Both the position numbers and the translations under genes were made by a program. A model generated the notes under the pieces. It saw only the letters and a list, made by a program, of their open reading frames with translations, ran no database searches and was not told where the DNA came from. A DNA stretch of 64,000 nt from an uncultured cyanobacterium (GTDB lineage Bacteria > Cyanobacteriota > Cyanobacteriia > PCC-6307 > Cyanobiaceae), in assembly GCA_903917565.1 (NCBI GenBank), contig CAIXBB010000001.1, positions 124,001 through 188,000 of the forward strand, in the 5' to 3' direction. How positions within the stretch are numbered: position 1 is the first letter of the stretch; each line of letters begins with the position of its first letter. Shown here one piece after another: positions 56,306-64,000 of the stretch.

Positions 56306-56971
56306 CTAGCGGCCGCGGAGCACCAGCCCATGAGTATCCGTACCACAACTCATCAGAAGCCCCCGGCGCTGCAGATCGGCCGCGATCGCCTCGCACACCA
56401 GTTCAGTGGGTTGCCAGTGGGGCCGCATGGCGTAGTCGTACCAGACCTCCGCGCCGTCGAAGCCCAGATCCGCCGCCGCCGCGATCAGGCGCTGGTGGGG
56501 CAGTCGGTAGCGGGCGGGGTGGGCCAGCAGTGCCAGGCCCCCCGCGGCCTGGATCGCCGCCACCACCGCCTCGGCCCCCAGGGCCGGCCCCACCACGGAG
56601 GTGCCCTGCAGGTAGGGAAGGAGCGAGGGATGTTCCTCAGCGAACCCCAGCCCCAGGACGTGGACCAGGCATCCCTCCAGCAGGCAGCTGATCTCCACCC
56701 CGCGCCAGAGGGTGGGGGCCGACTCGCTGCGCCGTCGCCGTGCCTCGAAGGCGGAAGCGATGGCCCCATGGGCCGCCAGGGCGTGGTGATCGGTGACGGC
56801 CAGGTGCTCCAGACCGATGGCGAGGGCCTCGGCAGCCAGGTGCTCGGGATGGAGGCTGCCGTCGCTGCAGACGGTGTGGCAGTGGAAGTTGAAGCGGCCC
56901 GGGCAGCTGTCGGCCTCCACCTGGCGCAGCACCGGCGTGAGGGGATGGGCGAGAGCCTCAGGCCGCAGCAC
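56306..56971 (-). CDS. PHP-domain phosphoesterase
   Basis: A 221-residue metal-dependent phosphoesterase of the PHP superfamily. Motifs: FHCHTVCSDGSL (motif I, HxH), LAVTDHHALAAHG (motif II), GVEISCLLEG (motif III), LLAHPARY, and GTDTHG at the C-terminus. Members cleave nucleoside or nucleotide phosphates or act as 5'-3' exonucleases (YciV/RnaAM type); specificity cannot be read here. GTG 56971 is inferred as start, giving a 14-bp overlap with hemJ; longer upstream reading would run far into hemJ. Confidence 0.82.
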   Translation of the reverse strand: MLRPEALAHPLTPVLRQVEADSCPGRFNFHCHTVCSDGSLHPEHLAAEALAIGLEHLAVTDHHALAAHGAIASAFEARRRRSESAPTLWRGVEISCLLEGCLVHVLGLGFAEEHPSLLPYLQGTSVVGPALGAEAVVAAIQAAGGLALLAHPARYRLPHQRLIAAAADLGFDGAEVWYDYAMRPHWQPTELVCEAIAADLQRRGLLMSCGTDTHGLVLRGR

Positions 56972-57575
56972 CGCCGCTCTCCTGTTGGGCCAGCCGTTCG
57001 GAGCGCAGTCGGCGCCAACGGGCATAGAACTGGATGGAGGCGGCCATGAACACCACCAGCGCCACCAGGAACCAGGTGGCGGCACCGGTGGGGAACTGGT
57101 TCTTGAACACCACCAGCATCACCACCAGCACCAGCAGCAGGGTGGGCAGTTCGTTGAGCGCCCGCAGCTGGCGGCCGCTCCAGTGGGACTCACCCCGCTG
57201 CAGCTGGCCCATCAGCCGGTAGCAGAACCAGTGGTAGACGAGCAGGGCAGCCACGACGGCCAGCTTGGCGTGCATCCAGGCCTGTTTCAACCAGATGGGC
57301 TCCACCAGCAGCAGACCCACCGCCATGGCCACGGCCACCACCATGCCAGGGGTGGTGATGATGTTGGCCAGGCGCCGCTCCATCAGGGCGTATTGGGCCT
57401 CGAAGGCCTGACGCAGGGGGGGGTCCAGCTCGGCCGCCTCCTGGTGATAGATGAACAGCCGCACCAGATAAAACAGCCCGGCGAACCACACCACCACCCC
57501 CACGATGTGCAGGGTCTTGAACCACAGGTAGGCCTCGGGGGGCCAGCTCACGGCCATCGGCAGCGGCAGTGTCAT
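56958..57575 (-). CDS. hemJ: Protoporphyrinogen IX oxidase HemJ
   Basis: Membrane enzyme that oxidises protoporphyrinogen IX to protoporphyrin IX, at the branch to haem and chlorophyll. The 205-residue product has membrane helices with the family motifs EAYLWFKTLHIVGVVVWFAGLFYLVRLFIYHQEA (conserved His), RLANIITTPGMVVAVAMAVGLLL, MHAKLAVVAALLVYHWFCYRLM and RALNELPTLLLVLVVMLVVFK. ATG 57575 overlaps the upstream stop as ATGA. Clustered with a small secreted-protein gene and the PHP gene. Confidence 0.9.
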   Translation of the reverse strand: MTLPLPMAVSWPPEAYLWFKTLHIVGVVVWFAGLFYLVRLFIYHQEAAELDPPLRQAFEAQYALMERRLANIITTPGMVVAVAMAVGLLLVEPIWLKQAWMHAKLAVVAALLVYHWFCYRLMGQLQRGESHWSGRQLRALNELPTLLLVLVVMLVVFKNQFPTGAATWFLVALVVFMAASIQFYARWRRLRSERLAQQESGGAAA

Positions 57576-57910
57576 GTCAGGGCCTGCGGGGAAACCGGAA
57601 GTGCGTCGGATCGCCAAGTTAGTCGGCAGTAGCGGCGGGCCAAGGCAGCGGCATAGGCCCGATCCACGGGCCCCAGCTGCGGACTGATGCCGCCATCGCG
57701 GCAATCCACCACGATCCGCTCGTGGTGGCTCTCCTGGTCACTGACCCGGAGCCTGAGCTGCCAGTGATGCTTGGCACTGCGGCTGATCTCGTCGCCACAG
57801 ACCGGGCCGACACAGAGGCCCGGTGCGGCCAGTGCCGCCCCCGGGACGCAGGGGAGCAGCACCAGCAGGGCCAGCACTCCGGCCACCAGCCACGCGGACA
57901 GGATCCTCAC
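57572..57910 (-). CDS. Small secreted conserved protein (112 aa)
   Basis: Function not recognised. N-terminal signal sequence (ILSAWLVAGVLALLVLLPCVPGAALAA) and a mature part with Cys residues (GLCVGPVCGDEI, VVDCRDGG, RRYCRLTW) that could pair. GTG 57910 is chosen because it directly precedes the signal peptide. Overlaps hemJ by 4 bp (ATGA) and follows uvrC by 16 bp, so it is probably in a uvrC to PHP-gene transcription unit. Confidence 0.6.
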   Translation of the reverse strand: MRILSAWLVAGVLALLVLLPCVPGAALAAPGLCVGPVCGDEISRSAKHHWQLRLRVSDQESHHERIVVDCRDGGISPQLGPVDRAYAAALARRYCRLTWRSDALPVSPQALT

Positions 57911-57926
57911 ACCATGACCCTCCCAC

Positions 57927-59927
57927 TCATCCGGCCAGCTCCATGGGCTCGCGCTCGCCTTCGCCTGGGTCTTCGGCTCCACCGCTGGGGGGATGGAAGT
58001 GCTCCCATACCTGCCGCGCCATGGCGGGCCCGATCCCGGGAACGGCGGCGATCTGCCCGGCGCTGGCCAGCTGGATGGCGTCGATGGAGCGGAAGTGGGC
58101 CAGCAGATCCTTCACCCGCTTGGGTCCGAGCCCAGCGATGTCGCTGAGGCGGGAGCGTTTCATCCGCTCGCCCCGCTGCTGGCGGTGGAAACTCAGGGCA
58201 AAGCGGTGGGCCTCGTCCCGCAGCCGGCGCAGCAGCACCACCCCCAGCTGGTCGGCTTCGCTGTCGAGCGGCTGGCTGGCGCCGGGCAGGAAGACCTCCT
58301 CCCGTTGCTTGGCCAGGGAACAGACGGTGAGTTCCTCATGCAGGTCGAGCTCCCGCAGGGCCTCCATCACCGCCGACAGCTGGCCCTTGCCGCCATCGAT
58401 CATCACCACGTCCGGCCAGTCGCTGAGGCCATCGGTGTGCAGGGCGGAGGCACCGGCGCGGCGCAGGGCGGCCAGGTCGGCCCCCTCCGCCTTGGCCTGC
58501 GACCAGCGCCGAAAGCGCCGTCGCATGATCTCCGCCATGGCCATGAAGTCGTCGGAATGGCCGGCGCGGATGCTGCTGCTGCGGATCCGGTACTTGCGAT
58601 AGTGCTGCTTGGCCGGCAGGCCGTCGATGAACACCACCTGGGACGCCACGGCATCACTGCCCTGGATGTGGCTGATGTCGTAGCCCTCGATCCGCCGGGG
58701 CGGCACCGCCAGCTCCAGCAGCTGGGCCAGATCCTCGGTCGCCAGTTGCTGCTGCTCCGCCCCCCGCTGGGCCCGGGCCAGCTCGAAGCCTGCGTTGCGC
58801 TCCACCAGTTCAATCAGATCGGCCTTCTGGCGCCGCTGCGGCACGGCCAGCCGCACCTTGCGCCCCCGGCGCTCCGCTAGCCACTCGCCGACCAGCTCCT
58901 GGGCCGGCAGCGGGTGCTGCAGCAGCAGCTCCGGCGGGATCTCCACCGGCTCCACCTGGCTGTAGTGCTCCTCGACCACCCGCTGCAGCACCTCGGCGGG
59001 TGTGGCGATGGCCGCGTCGGCGGTGTAGCCCAGACGCCCCACCAGCTTGCCGGCGCGCATCTGGAAGATCTGCACCGCCGCCACCCGATCGTCCGCGGCC
59101 AGGGCGATCACATCACGGCTGACGGAGCTGTCCCCAAGGCTCATCTTCTGGTCGGCGGTGAGCAGGTCGAGGCCCTGCAGTTGGTCCCGCACCCGGGCGG
59201 CGGCCTCGAAATCGAGGCGTTCGGCATAGCGGTCCATCTGCTGACGCAACAGATCCAGAAGTTCGTCATTGCGGCCCTGGAACACCATCGCCACCTTGCG
59301 CAGGATGCGGTGGTAGTCATCAGAGCCGATCTTTTCCTGGCAGACCCCGGGACAGCGGCCGATATCGAAGTTGAGGCAGGTGCGGTCGCGATAGAGGGGC
59401 TGGGGACGCTGGCGCAGGGGAAAGACCCGCTTGACCACGGCCAGGGTGCGGCGCAGCAGCCCCACATCCACATAGGGCCCGTAGAAGCGATCGAGCGGGC
59501 TGCGCAGGCGGCGCCGCCGTGTGATGAAGATGCGCGGATAGGCCTCGCTCCAGGTGATGCAGAGGTAGGGGTACTTCTTGTCGTCCTTCAGCAGGACATT
59601 GAAATGGGGCTGGTGGTTCTTGATCAGGTTCGATTCCAGCGCCAGCGCCTCCGCTTCACTGTCGGTGACGATGAACTCGATCTCGCAAACCTGCCGCACC
59701 ATCAAGGCGATGCGGGGGCTGATGTCATGGGAGCTGCGGAAATAGCTGCGCACCCGCGCCCGCAGGCTCTTCGACTTGCCGATGTAGAGGATGCGGTCGC
59801 TCGCATCCCGCATCAGATAGCAGCCCGGCTCCGCCGGCAGCTCCCGCAGCCGGGCCGCCAGGCGCTCACGCTGCAGCAGCAGAGGCCCGACAACGTCACC
59901 GACCGGAGTGCCGACAGGCTCAGCCAT
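57927..59927 (-). CDS. uvrC: Excinuclease ABC subunit C
   Basis: Dual-incision nuclease of nucleotide excision repair. The 666-residue product has the N-terminal GIY-YIG nuclease ([29 protein letters not shown]), the Cys-rich segment ([17 protein letters not shown]), the UVR motif ([19 protein letters not shown]), the RNase H-like C-terminal nuclease ([37 protein letters not shown]) and a helix-hairpin-helix pair ([38 protein letters not shown]). First gene of the run that ends at the PHP gene, or second after the flavin reductase. Confidence 0.97.
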   Translation of the reverse strand: MAEPVGTPVGDVVGPLLLQRERLAARLRELPAEPGCYLMRDASDRILYIGKSKSLRARVRSYFRSSHDISPRIALMVRQVCEIEFIVTDSEAEALALESNLIKNHQPHFNVLLKDDKKYPYLCITWSEAYPRIFITRRRRLRSPLDRFYGPYVDVGLLRRTLAVVKRVFPLRQRPQPLYRDRTCLNFDIGRCPGVCQEKIGSDDYHRILRKVAMVFQGRNDELLDLLRQQMDRYAERLDFEAAARVRDQLQGLDLLTADQKMSLGDSSVSRDVIALAADDRVAAVQIFQMRAGKLVGRLGYTADAAIATPAEVLQRVVEEHYSQVEPVEIPPELLLQHPLPAQELVGEWLAERRGRKVRLAVPQRRQKADLIELVERNAGFELARAQRGAEQQQLATEDLAQLLELAVPPRRIEGYDISHIQGSDAVASQVVFIDGLPAKQHYRKYRIRSSSIRAGHSDDFMAMAEIMRRRFRRWSQAKAEGADLAALRRAGASALHTDGLSDWPDVVMIDGGKGQLSAVMEALRELDLHEELTVCSLAKQREEVFLPGASQPLDSEADQLGVVLLRRLRDEAHRFALSFHRQQRGERMKRSRLSDIAGLGPKRVKDLLAHFRSIDAIQLASAGQIAAVPGIGPAMARQVWEHFHPPSGGAEDPGEGEREPMELAG

Positions 59928-59936
59928 GGCGGGGCC

Positions 59937-60428
59937 TCAACCGCCGTACTGCCAGCCCGTGGCGGACAGTTCCAGTGCGGGGGCGTCGCGGTGCAGGGTC
60001 GCCGTCTTGACCTCCCCCACGAAGACGGTGTGGTCGCCATGGGCCACCTGGCCCACCAGGGTGCACTCCACCGCGCCAAGGGCATCGTCGAGCACCGGCA
60101 GACCCAGGGGACCCGGCTGGAACGGGGCGGCATCGAAGCGCCCACCCACCCCCTTCTGGGGTTTGAAGAACACGGCCGCGAGATCCTTCTGGTTGGCGGC
60201 CAGCACGTTGAGGGAAAAACGGCCGGTGCGCTGAATCATGCCGTTGCTGGTGGAGTCGGAGCGCACCGCCATCACCACCAGCGGAGGCTCAAAGGAGCCC
60301 TGGGTGACCCAGCTGGCGGTGAACCCGTTCACCTCCGCGCCTTCGGCCACCCCGCAGATGAACACCCCGTGGGGAATCTTGCGCAGCAGCGTTTTCTTGG
60401 CGGCCGCGTCCAGAACAACGTCAGTCAT
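59937..60428 (-). CDS. Flavin reductase domain protein (FMN-binding split barrel)
   Basis: A 163-residue protein of the flavin reductase-like family. MTDVVLDAAAKKTLLRKIPHGVFICGV, NGFTASWVTQGSFEPPLVVMAV, RFSLNVLAANQKDLAAVFF and VECTLVGQVAHGDHTVFVGEVKTA match the reductase domain attached to cyanobacterial flavodiiron proteins. Here it is free-standing. It probably reduces FMN or FAD with NAD(P)H; partner unknown. ATG 60428 begins the conserved segment, and a -10-like TAGAGT lies 25 nt upstream. 9 bp before uvrC. Confidence 0.82.
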   Translation of the reverse strand: MTDVVLDAAAKKTLLRKIPHGVFICGVAEGAEVNGFTASWVTQGSFEPPLVVMAVRSDSTSNGMIQRTGRFSLNVLAANQKDLAAVFFKPQKGVGGRFDAAPFQPGPLGLPVLDDALGAVECTLVGQVAHGDHTVFVGEVKTATLHRDAPALELSATGWQYGG

Positions 60429-60453
60429 GGGGGTGGCCGGCAAGGATGGGACG

Positions 60454-60459
60454 ACTCTA
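60454..60459 (-). promoter_or_regulatory. -10-like box (TAGAGT) of the flavin reductase gene
   Basis: TAGAGT on the minus strand, 25 nt before the ATG at 60428, in the 67-bp spacer shared with divergent coaD. The central CTAG gives a second TAGGAA on the plus strand facing coaD. Confidence 0.35.
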
Positions 60460-60495
60460 GGAACCCGCCCGGGCCCTTCTCCATAGGCTGGGGGC

Positions 60496-60999
60496 ATGCG
60501 AGCCCTCTACCCCGGCAGTTTCGATCCCCTCACCCTCGGCCACCTCGACCTGATCGAGCGGGCGGCGCACCTCTTCGACGGTGTCGTGGTGGCGGTGCTG
60601 ACGAACCCCTCCAAGCAGCCCAGTTTTTCCCTCGAGCGGCGGTTGGAGCAGATCCGCATGGCCACCGTGGGAATGGCCGGCATTGAGGTGAGCCATTTTG
60701 ACGGCCTCACCGTCACCTACGCCCAGAGCTGTGGAGCCCAGGTGATCCTGCGGGGGCTGCGGGCGCTGAGCGACTTCGAATTCGAGTTGCAGATCGCTCA
60801 CACCAACCGGACCCTGGCCCCCCGGGTCGAGACCCTGTTCATGGCCACGTCAGCCCACCACAGCTTTTTGAGCAGCTCGGTGGTGAAGGAGGTGGCCCGC
60901 TTCGGCGGGGACGTCGGCCACATGGTCCCGCCGGGAGTGGCGATCGACCTGGAGAGGCTCTTTAATCGACTGGCAGCGCCGGAAACCCCATATGGCTGA
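60496..60999 (+). CDS. coaD: Phosphopantetheine adenylyltransferase
   Basis: Adenylates 4'-phosphopantetheine to dephospho-CoA, the penultimate step of coenzyme A synthesis. The 167-residue product has the nucleotidyltransferase motif [19 protein letters not shown] (TxGH), [23 protein letters not shown], and the second motif [17 protein letters not shown]. Very short or absent 5' leader is likely. The stop overlaps the following coiled-coil gene by 8 bp. Confidence 0.95.
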   Translation: MRALYPGSFDPLTLGHLDLIERAAHLFDGVVVAVLTNPSKQPSFSLERRLEQIRMATVGMAGIEVSHFDGLTVTYAQSCGAQVILRGLRALSDFEFELQIAHTNRTLAPRVETLFMATSAHHSFLSSSVVKEVARFGGDVGHMVPPGVAIDLERLFNRLAAPETPYG

Positions 61000-61939
61000 A
61001 GTCCGCTTCACCGTGCTCGACCAGCTGGACCAGCTGGAGGACATCGTCCTTGAAGGCAGCAGGATCCCCTTCAGCGGTGGACGGCTGGTCAATGAGCAGG
61101 ACGCCATCGAGATGATGGATGCCCTGCGGGAGGCCCTGCCGGGGCAGATCTCCCAGGCCGAAGACCTGATCCGTCAGCGGGAGGGATTCATCGAGAAGGC
61201 CAGGTTGCAGGCCGAGGAGATCGTCACCCAGGCGCGGCGGGAGCGGGAGCAGCTCATCAATGCCGCCGCCATCCGCCAGGAGGCCGAGCGTCAGGTGACG
61301 GAACAGCGGGAACTGGCCCGCCAGCAATGTGAGCAGATGGTGCTGCAGGCCCGCCAGCAGGTGGCCCAGACCGAACAGGAGCACCAGGCCCGAATGGCCC
61401 AGTTCGAGCAGCAGTTCGCCGGCCGCCGCCAGCAGCTGGAGCAGGAAGCCCAGCAGCGCCGTCAGCTACTGGAGCAGGAGGCGGCGGAACGCAATCGCCA
61501 ACTGCTGGAGCAGCACGAACGCGGCCGGGCCCAGGCCCTGCAGGATCTCGAAGGCATCCGCCAGGAAGGGCTGCGCCTGCAGCGGGACAGCCAGGTCGAA
61601 GCGGAGCGCCTCCATGCGGACGCGCTCCAGTTCCGCCAGCAGACCCAGCAGCAGTGTGAGGCCCTGATTGCCCGCAGTCGCCAGGAGTCCTCCACCATTC
61701 AGGAGGGGGCCAATCGCTACGCCGAGCAGGTGCTGGGGGAACTGGAGGTGCGTCTCAAGGAACTCAGCCAGGTGGTTCTGGGCGGTCGGCGCGAATTGGT
61801 GCGCCTTCAAGGCCAGGAGGCCAGCGCCGCCAGCCGCCCCACAGAAGCCCCGATTCCCCTGGAAAACGCCGCAGTGGATCGGGCCCGTCGTGCTGCCGGT
61901 CGCCTCAAGCGCGCCGCCAGCCGGGGCCTGGCCAGCTGA
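60992..61939 (+). CDS. Long coiled-coil protein, possibly DivIVA-like (315 aa)
   Basis: A distinct N-terminal block ([20 protein letters not shown] and [20 protein letters not shown]) is followed by almost 200 residues of Gln/Glu/Arg-rich coiled coil and a basic C-terminus ([19 protein letters not shown]). The architecture resembles DivIVA/Sepiva-type cell-division scaffolds (Cdv3 in cyanobacteria) or V-type ATPase E/H-subunit-like stalk proteins; neither can be shown here. Starts 8 bp inside coaD, so the two are co-transcribed and probably coupled. Confidence 0.65.
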   Translation: MAEVRFTVLDQLDQLEDIVLEGSRIPFSGGRLVNEQDAIEMMDALREALPGQISQAEDLIRQREGFIEKARLQAEEIVTQARREREQLINAAAIRQEAERQVTEQRELARQQCEQMVLQARQQVAQTEQEHQARMAQFEQQFAGRRQQLEQEAQQRRQLLEQEAAERNRQLLEQHERGRAQALQDLEGIRQEGLRLQRDSQVEAERLHADALQFRQQTQQQCEALIARSRQESSTIQEGANRYAEQVLGELEVRLKELSQVVLGGRRELVRLQGQEASAASRPTEAPIPLENAAVDRARRAAGRLKRAASRGLAS

Positions 61940-61979
61940 GGCCTCCGCCCGGAAGCTGGGAGTTTCAGACTCAGTGGCC

Positions 61980-63308
61980 TCAGAGGGCCTGCTGACAGCC
62001 GCCCACGCTCTGGACCTGGCGCAGGACAAGCCCGATCGTCTCGTTCGGAGCACCCGCCCCGGCGGACATGGCGCTCACAAAGCGGGGTCCATCCACTGTC
62101 TGGAGAACGCCGCTGATCGAGCGCACGCCGGTGAGCGTTCCGGTCTTGGCGAAGAACTGTCCATCGAGACTGGTGCCCTTGTAGAGGTTGCGGAGGGTGC
62201 CGCGACGACCGGCGATGGCCAGGGAACTGACGTAATCCCTGGAATAGGGGTGGTGGTCCATGCGCAGCAGCAGGGCCACCAGGAAGCGGCTGGTCAGCCG
62301 GTTGGAGCGATCCAGGCCACTGCCGTCGGCGATCCTGATCCCCTGCATGGGCAGGCCCTGGTCATTCAACCAAAGGGACTCCTGCCGCGTGGCGCTGGTC
62401 ACATCCCAGGTGCCGGCCGCCTGACGCAGCAGCACCTCGGCGGTGAAGTTATGGCTTTCGGTGTTGGCCAGGCTGAGCAGGCCATGCATGGAGGTGGAGG
62501 GTTCCTCATGCACCAGCACGGCATCGCTCGGCAGCGGCTGGCGAGCGGAGACCATGGCCAGCTGCACCTGCTGGCCGCTGCCCTGGGCCATGGAACGGCG
62601 TAGCAGGGTCTGGAGCCGGGAGGGCGGGTTGCTCACGGCCTCGTCAATCGCGTTGCTTGTGATCGCCAGGCGAGTGATCGGGGCGCCGTAGGCATAGGCC
62701 CGATCACCCATGTTCCAGCCACTCGGCCACCAGTTCTGGGAGGCTTCCTCCGCCAGCTCCAGCCGCACGGGGGTGCCGGCCGCCATGGCGAGCTGGGCAA
62801 AACGCTGCAGCTGGGGCAGGGCCAGATCGGGGTCCCCCTGACCGATCAGCCGCAAGGTGCCGTCATGCAGCCGCCAAAGCTGGGTGGTGAGCCGGTAGTC
62901 GGGACCGAGGCGGTCGAGGGCAAAGGCCGTGCTGACCAGCTTCTGGTTGGAGGCCGGCACCCTGGGCTGCCGGCCGTTGACATCCGCCAGCAGGCGGCCG
63001 CTGCCATCGGCGACGCTGACGCTCCAGCGGGACTGCTCTTCCCCCAGCACCTGGGCCACCTGCCGTTGCAGCGTCGGACAACTGACTTCGCTGGCCAGCT
63101 GCGGGAGGCCCACCGGCGGCGGGGCCGACGGCAAGGAAGCCACGGGCAGGGGCCGCAGGCTTCGACCTGACGGCAGCGCCGGTGTGCTCTGGGCCCAGCC
63201 AGCCGTGGCCAGGGGGATGGAGCCACCGGCGGCCAGGAGCATCGCCATCACCAGCAACGGACGGCGGCGGCGCTGGAGCCAGGCCAACAGGCGGGCGGGC
63301 GATGTCAT
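61980..63308 (-). CDS. dacB: D-alanyl-D-alanine carboxypeptidase/endopeptidase (PBP4 class)
   Basis: Class C penicillin-binding protein that trims or cleaves peptidoglycan cross-bridges. The 442-residue product has a signal sequence (LLVMAMLLAAGGSIPLATAGWAQS), the nucleophile motif SxxK as ASNQK (Ser120, Lys123), the SxN motif in ANTESHNFTAE, and KTG in FAKTGTLTGVRS. A large insert domain between SxxK and SxN is usual for PBP4. Located directly after the DUF4330 gene (1-bp spacer) on the same strand. Confidence 0.92.
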   Translation of the reverse strand: MTSPARLLAWLQRRRRPLLVMAMLLAAGGSIPLATAGWAQSTPALPSGRSLRPLPVASLPSAPPPVGLPQLASEVSCPTLQRQVAQVLGEEQSRWSVSVADGSGRLLADVNGRQPRVPASNQKLVSTAFALDRLGPDYRLTTQLWRLHDGTLRLIGQGDPDLALPQLQRFAQLAMAAGTPVRLELAEEASQNWWPSGWNMGDRAYAYGAPITRLAITSNAIDEAVSNPPSRLQTLLRRSMAQGSGQQVQLAMVSARQPLPSDAVLVHEEPSTSMHGLLSLANTESHNFTAEVLLRQAAGTWDVTSATRQESLWLNDQGLPMQGIRIADGSGLDRSNRLTSRFLVALLLRMDHHPYSRDYVSSLAIAGRRGTLRNLYKGTSLDGQFFAKTGTLTGVRSISGVLQTVDGPRFVSAMSAGAGAPNETIGLVLRQVQSVGGCQQAL

Positions 63309-63309
63309 G

Positions 63310-63840
63310 TCAGGAGGTTCGCAGTTTCAGGTCCGTGACGGTGCCGTTGAAGCGGTAGTTGAGGCCCTCCAGTTCCACCGGGGCACCGATCTTGATCGTC
63401 TGGTTGCCGAAGACAACGCCGCCATCGGTGCGCCGTCCCTGCCCCTCAAGGACGAAACGGCCATCGAAGGTGCTGAAGGTCTTCTGGTTGGGATCAGGGG
63501 CACTGACCACCTTCCCGTCGGGGGTGAGGGTGGAGATGATCCGATTGAAGGGAATGATCTGCTTCACCGCCACACTGCCGTGGGGTTGGTTGCGGATCAC
63601 GATCGCCACCTTGCCCTCCTGGCGTGCCTGCTGCAGCAACTCCTGGGGGGCAGCGGCGGGTTCGCCGCGCACATCGACCATCACGGTGACCGGCACGAGG
63701 GCTCCGGTGGCCTGGGCCACAGCGCCACTCAGGCGGGGGCTCCAGATCACGCCTCCGATCGCCAGAAGGGCCGCGGCGGCGGCTCCGAGGTCGACGAAGC
63801 TCCAGGAACGGGTTCGGGGCGAATCGCTGGGCATGGGCAC
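63310..63840 (-). CDS. DUF4330-type membrane-anchored protein
   Basis: A 176-residue protein with one N-terminal membrane helix (FVDLGAAAAALLAIGGVIWSP). It is followed by a periplasmic beta-rich domain (VPVTVMVDVRGEPAAAPQELLQQ; VAIVIRNQPHGSVAVKQI; GVVFGNQTIKIGAPVELEGLNYRFNGTVTDLKL). The pattern matches DUF4330, common in cyanobacteria and of unknown function. Start at ATG 63840 or two codons downstream. Co-transcribed with dacB, hinting at an envelope role. Confidence 0.7.
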   Translation of the reverse strand: MPMPSDSPRTRSWSFVDLGAAAAALLAIGGVIWSPRLSGAVAQATGALVPVTVMVDVRGEPAAAPQELLQQARQEGKVAIVIRNQPHGSVAVKQIIPFNRIISTLTPDGKVVSAPDPNQKTFSTFDGRFVLEGQGRRTDGGVVFGNQTIKIGAPVELEGLNYRFNGTVTDLKLRTS

Positions 63841-63897
63841 CTGGAAGCCAGCGAAGTGTACGCAGCCTTTCCGGGATGCACCAGCCGGGCCGGAGCG

Positions 63898-64000
63898 TCA
63901 GTTCTGCAGGTCTTCGATCATCTGGCCCAGGGCCCGCAGGTTGCTCCCCAGACCCGCCTCCTCCCGCCCGCTCAGGGCCAGGTCCTGCTGCTCGGCATCG
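63898..64000 (-). CDS. 3' end of an unidentified gene
   Basis: The minus-strand frame open at the right edge encodes 33 residues ending in LALSGREEAGLGSNLRALGQ and MIEDLQN, with the stop at 63898-63900. The helical, acidic composition and clean codon use mark it as the C-terminus of a real gene truncated by the window. Family not recognisable. It lies 57 bp upstream of the DUF4330 gene in the same direction. Confidence 0.55.
   Translation of the reverse strand, partial: DAEQQDLALSGREEAGLGSNLRALGQMIEDLQN

Overview
This window looks like a chromosome segment of a GC-rich unicellular picocyanobacterium of the Synechococcus/Cyanobium type. The assignment rests on gene content: allophycocyanin-B (apcD), the class II FBPase/SBPase (glpX), the proton-extrusion protein PcxA, the PSII repair protein Psb32, a CCB2/CCB4-type cytochrome b6f assembly factor, HemJ, cyanobacterial PurS/PurQ, CobN, and many small proteins of a kind typical of this group. 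Gene density is very high, with 1-14 bp overlaps and almost no mobile DNA. I saw no insertion sequence, prophage, CRISPR array or rRNA operon. One tRNA gene is present (elongator Met, CAU).

Layout. 0-8.4 kb: the end of a probable membrane glycosyltransferase, then a carbon-flux block of rpe, glpX, hemA, glgC, gnd and pgl followed by two small conserved genes. It joins Calvin cycle, oxidative pentose phosphate pathway, glycogen synthesis and the first committed step of tetrapyrrole synthesis. 8.4-13.5 kb: a signalling patch with a large CheB-CheR-PAS fusion divergent from an AraC-type regulator, plus a small ribbon-helix-helix protein. 13.5-20.7 kb: ilvD, upp, a lumenal pentapeptide protein, a CobW GTPase, purS-purQ, a peroxiredoxin and tRNA-Met. 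20.7-30.5 kb: a murein peptidase, trmL, cobU, pcxA, psb32, the b6f assembly factor, lptC, metG, a flavoprotein and a small exported protein interrupted by an in-frame TGA. 30.5-37.7 kb: an RNase II/R enzyme, rpsR, rpmG, pheT, rlmD and apcD with a strong terminator. 37.75-38.59 kb: the only long gene-free stretch, carrying two well-formed inverted repeats. 38.6-46.2 kb: a DnaJ-domain protein, a DUF3370-type exported protein, a group 3 sigma factor, Ap4A phosphorylase, a SpoIID-domain protein, gpsA and an SDR. 46.2-57.9 kb: small conserved genes, metH-ilvE, cobN, a PHP phosphoesterase and hemJ. 57.9-64 kb: uvrC, a flavin reductase, coaD with an overlapping coiled-coil gene, dacB, a DUF4330-type protein and the 3' end of an unidentified gene.

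Functional links. Corrinoid genes (cobU, cobW-type, cobN) occur in the same window as the corrinoid-dependent methionine synthase metH, and metH is translationally coupled to ilvE. Tetrapyrrole metabolism is represented at entry (hemA), at the protoporphyrin branch (hemJ) and at the corrin branch.

The most useful unusual points are: a peroxiredoxin whose resolving cysteine is threonine; a uracil phosphoribosyltransferase with a degraded PRPP loop; a small exported protein with TGA at a possible cysteine position; a 28-codon leader ORF ending on the glgC start codon; a recurring TAGGnT/TAnnnT -10 box 22-27 nt before start codons with no obvious -35; and the inverted-repeat-bearing spacer after apcD. 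All functional names are from motif recognition by reading; no database search was run.
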